Positions 7,259-9,092 of a stretch of 9,092 nt of DNA are shown here, in pieces (the stretch's first letter is position 1; every line of letters starts with the position of its first letter). Origin of the DNA: Comamonadaceae bacterium (lineage in GTDB: Bacteria; Pseudomonadota; Gammaproteobacteria; Burkholderiales; Burkholderiaceae_C); NCBI GenBank assembly GCA_947494405.1, contig CANLWQ010000064.1, forward strand, positions 1 to 9,092. The letters are read 5' to 3'. A program made the translations under genes and the position numbers. Below the pieces are notes generated by a model that was not told where the DNA came from, ran no database searches, and saw only the letters and a program-made list of their open reading frames with translations.

Positions 7259-7888
7259 ATGGCGCGACCCAAATCAGCAACCCACGACCTCAAGCGCGAA
7301 GAGATTTTGGAAGTAGCAGCCAACTGCTTTGCCGCGTCTTCTTATCCGGCTGCCAGCATGAACGATTTAGCCACGGCTTTAGGTACATCTAAGGCTCGGC
7401 TCTACCATTACTACGACAGCAAGCAAGCGATTCTTTTTGACTTGCTTGACAGATACACCCAACTTTTGGTGGAGTTGGTAGCAGAGGTTCAAAGCCAAGG
7501 AGCCCAATCCAAGAGCAGTTCCAAAGAGATTGTTCACAGCTTGGTTAGGCGGTTTTTGCAAACCTATGAAAGCTCCGCCACAAGACATATTGCTTTGCTT
7601 CACAGCACCCAGTTCCTGAGCATGGAGCAGCGCGCTTTGGTGGTGGGTCGGCAGCGCCAAGTGATGAATGCATTGGGCGATATGTTGAGCCAAGCCTATC
7701 CTGAGCGTGTGTCGGCGCACAACAAAATACCCTTAACCATGATGTTGTTCGGCATGATCAACTGGACCTTCACATGGCTCAGACCCCAGGGACCCCTCAG
7801 TTACGACGCGTTTGCCCAAGAGGTGATTGCTACTTTAGAGCATGGGTTTACTTCACCAAACCCCGAATATCAGCCTCATAAGCCTTGA
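7259..7888 (+). CDS. TetR/AcrR family transcriptional regulator, KstR2-like
   Basis: A 209-residue DNA-binding repressor-type protein. The N-terminal three-helix domain (about 11-58) contains the helix-turn-helix ASMNDLATALGTSKARLYHYY (32-52). The C-terminal ligand domain, especially FGMINWTFTWLRPQGPLSYDAFAQEV (164-189), resembles TetR proteins of the KstR2 type that control lipid or acyl-CoA catabolism and sense CoA thioesters. It starts nine bases after the cyclo-ligase gene and is probably transcribed with it, although the two have no obvious functional link. The 3' end runs 41 bases into the convergent lipoprotein gene. Its target is unknown. The acyl-CoA genes at the left of the window are a plausible but unproven regulon, and no operator is visible in the short gap before the gene. 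Confidence 0.92.
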   Translation: MARPKSATHDLKREEILEVAANCFAASSYPAASMNDLATALGTSKARLYHYYDSKQAILFDLLDRYTQLLVELVAEVQSQGAQSKSSSKEIVHSLVRRFLQTYESSATRHIALLHSTQFLSMEQRALVVGRQRQVMNALGDMLSQAYPERVSAHNKIPLTMMLFGMINWTFTWLRPQGPLSYDAFAQEVIATLEHGFTSPNPEYQPHKP

Positions 7889-8762
7889 GCGTTTTAACAG
7901 CGAACTCTCTTTGGCTTGCAGTGGTGCTGTTGTGTAACTGCGCGGCTGCTTCGCAATTGATGTCTTTACGCATCTCAACATAAGCCCGATAAGCTTCATC
8001 GGGTGAGTTGAGCAAACTTCGGTTGAGTAATGCAGTGACCTCTTGTTGTGACCAAGCCAAGCCCTGCTGCGATTTAGCAATGCGCTCCAAGGTGCTTACC
8101 GTGTCTTGCTGACGCCTGATGCGTTCACCCCAACTTTTTTGAGCGTCATACTGGGAGTCTTGGGCCAGCTGTTTGACCAAAGCTTTTTGCTTTTTATCCA
8201 AACGGTCATACCAACGCTCAGCGTTTTCTATGCCTTTGTCGACCTCTACCTGCAACTGTTTTTCGGCACTGGCGTCAAGCTTCCATTCCTTGCGGTAATC
8301 CCTGTTGTCTTTGTCGTACTGTTGCTCGAGGCGCTGCAGTTGCGCGGGTGTTAATTTCAAGGCCAAGCGGGCAATGACCGGCGACATTTGTTGCGACAAA
8401 GGCGTGAGCGTGTCTTTGAGCTCATCGAAAATCGAACAAATTTGTGGCCCAGTCATGTCTTTGGGTGCCAACACTGCCACTTTTTGAAAAATATCTGCAT
8501 AGACGGGCAGTTGTTGCTGGCGGTGCCACTGATGCAAGACCTGTAAATCGGCTCGCAACTGTTTGTCTTGCTCCGAAGTGAGGTCTAAATGCGGGTTCAC
8601 CCAAGAAAAAATCAACAAGCTGGGTGCTTGGTTGTAGCCAGTGATCAACAAGCTGCAAGCGCTCAAACTGAGCAGCAATCCCAAAGCCAAGAGTTTGGTT
8701 ATAAGCGCAAAACGGGTGTGAAGCTGATTGATAATCCCAGCAATAAAAGGAAACAAGTTCAT
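7848..8762 (-). CDS. DUF6279 family lipoprotein
   Basis: A 304-residue predicted lipoprotein of unknown function, matching the DUF6279 pattern as I remember it. The signal region ends in LSAC (33-36), a good lipobox with Cys36 as lipidation site. Ser at +2 points to the outer membrane by the Lol rule. The mature part starts with YNQAPSLLIFSWVNPHLDLTSEQ and LHQWHRQQQLPVYA, then is almost wholly helical and rich in Gln, Lys, Arg and Glu (about 140-300), with likely coiled-coil stretches. The ATG at 8762 is chosen because no ATG, GTG or TTG lies between codon 3 and the hydrophobic core. It gives a rather long n-region and lacks a clear ribosome binding site. An in-frame ATG at 8786 would lie inside glmU. 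The 3' end overlaps the convergent TetR gene by 41 bases. Confidence 0.85.
   Translation of the reverse strand: MNLFPFIAGIINQLHTRFALITKLLALGLLLSLSACSLLITGYNQAPSLLIFSWVNPHLDLTSEQDKQLRADLQVLHQWHRQQQLPVYADIFQKVAVLAPKDMTGPQICSIFDELKDTLTPLSQQMSPVIARLALKLTPAQLQRLEQQYDKDNRDYRKEWKLDASAEKQLQVEVDKGIENAERWYDRLDKKQKALVKQLAQDSQYDAQKSWGERIRRQQDTVSTLERIAKSQQGLAWSQQEVTALLNRSLLNSPDEAYRAYVEMRKDINCEAAAQLHNSTTASQREFAVKTLKAYEADIRGLVK
8747..8751 (+). promoter_or_regulatory. Ribosome binding site of glmU
   Basis: AAGGA lies nine bases before the glmU ATG at 8761 and fixes that start. It lies inside the first codons of the divergent lipoprotein gene, on the opposite strand. Confidence 0.75.
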
Positions 8763-9092
8763 GGCATTTGTCGATGTGGTGATCATGGCAGCGGGCAAAG
8801 GCACCCGCATGAAGAGCAGTATGCCAAAAGTTTTACACCGTTTGGGGGGTAAGGCTTTGTTGCAGCATGTGATTGACACGGCTTCACAAGTGCACGCCAG
8901 ACGGGTGGTGGTTATCACCGGCCATGGTGCCGAAGAAGTGGAAGCCAGTTTAAGTGTTCACGACAAAGTTCAGTGCGTACGCCAAATGCCGCAACTGGGC
9001 ACGGGTCACGCTATGCAGCAAGCCGTGCCGGTGTTGGCAGATGATGGCATCACTTTGGTGTTGTCCGGTGATGTGCCTTTGATTCAAGCCGA
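8761..9092 (+). CDS. glmU: Bifunctional GlmU, N-terminal uridyltransferase part (3' truncated by window)
   Basis: GlmU acetylates glucosamine-1-phosphate and joins the product to UTP, making UDP-GlcNAc for peptidoglycan and lipopolysaccharide in the cytosol. Only the first 110 residues are present, about a quarter of the usual 450-odd; the rest lies beyond the window. The start of the uridyltransferase domain is clear: VIMAAGKGTRMKSSMPKVLH (7-26), the nucleotide-binding signature, then QMPQLGTGHA (75-84) and VLSGDVPLI (100-108), whose Asp104 is the expected metal-binding residue. It reads outward from the lipoprotein gene, with which it shares CATG at 8760-8763. Its promoter must lie inside that gene or upstream of it. 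Confidence 0.96.
   Translation, partial: MAFVDVVIMAAGKGTRMKSSMPKVLHRLGGKALLQHVIDTASQVHARRVVVITGHGAEEVEASLSVHDKVQCVRQMPQLGTGHAMQQAVPVLADDGITLVLSGDVPLIQA

Noticed and set aside
8730..8735. GATAAT as a glmU -10 box
   Set aside because: It matches five of six bases and is well placed, but no -35-like hexamer is found 16-18 bases upstream and there is no properly spaced extended TG. Too weak to list as a promoter.
8763..8918. A 52-residue N-terminal extension of the DUF6279 lipoprotein
   Set aside because: It would lie wholly inside glmU and put the signal sequence far from the N-terminus.

Overview
The window looks like ordinary chromosome from a betaproteobacterium, most likely Burkholderiales and probably close to Comamonadaceae. 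This rests on protein resemblance (the long acyl-CoA dehydrogenase with its extra C-terminal domain, DUF2147, DUF6279 and Slt forms) and on a base composition that looks near 50% GC by eye. No phage, transposon, CRISPR, tRNA or rRNA signal was found. Coding density is extreme: the six gaps between genes total about 155 bases, and no stretch above 40 bases lacks a gene.

Left part (1-2275, plus strand): the 3' end of a FadE/DmdC-like acyl-CoA dehydrogenase, a small exported DUF2147 protein and an enoyl-CoA hydratase/isomerase-family enzyme follow each other at 24-25 base spacing. This looks like the tail of a beta-oxidation operon. The last enzyme lacks both hydratase glutamates but keeps the glutamate typical of delta3-delta2-enoyl-CoA isomerases.

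Middle part (2281-6649): a YciA-type acyl-CoA thioesterase (minus) is divergent from an Atm1-type ABC exporter (plus). Their 36-base gap carries an inverted repeat that holds the ribosome binding sites of both genes. The exporter converges on a soluble lytic transglycosylase (minus), and the two stop codons share one CTAG.

Right part (6662-9092): divergent from the transglycosylase is 5-formyltetrahydrofolate cyclo-ligase, followed 9 bases later by a TetR regulator of the KstR2-like type. This converges with a 41-base overlap on a DUF6279 lipoprotein gene (minus). The lipoprotein start codon overlaps the start codon of glmU (plus, cut by the window end) in a shared CATG.

Three themes recur: acyl-CoA metabolism (dehydrogenase, isomerase, thioesterase, possibly the TetR regulator), cell envelope (lytic transglycosylase, lipoprotein, GlmU) and very tight packing of divergent and convergent gene ends. 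I see no convincing new multi-gene system. The items worth following are the shared signals at gene junctions and the catalytic swap in the hydratase-family enzyme.
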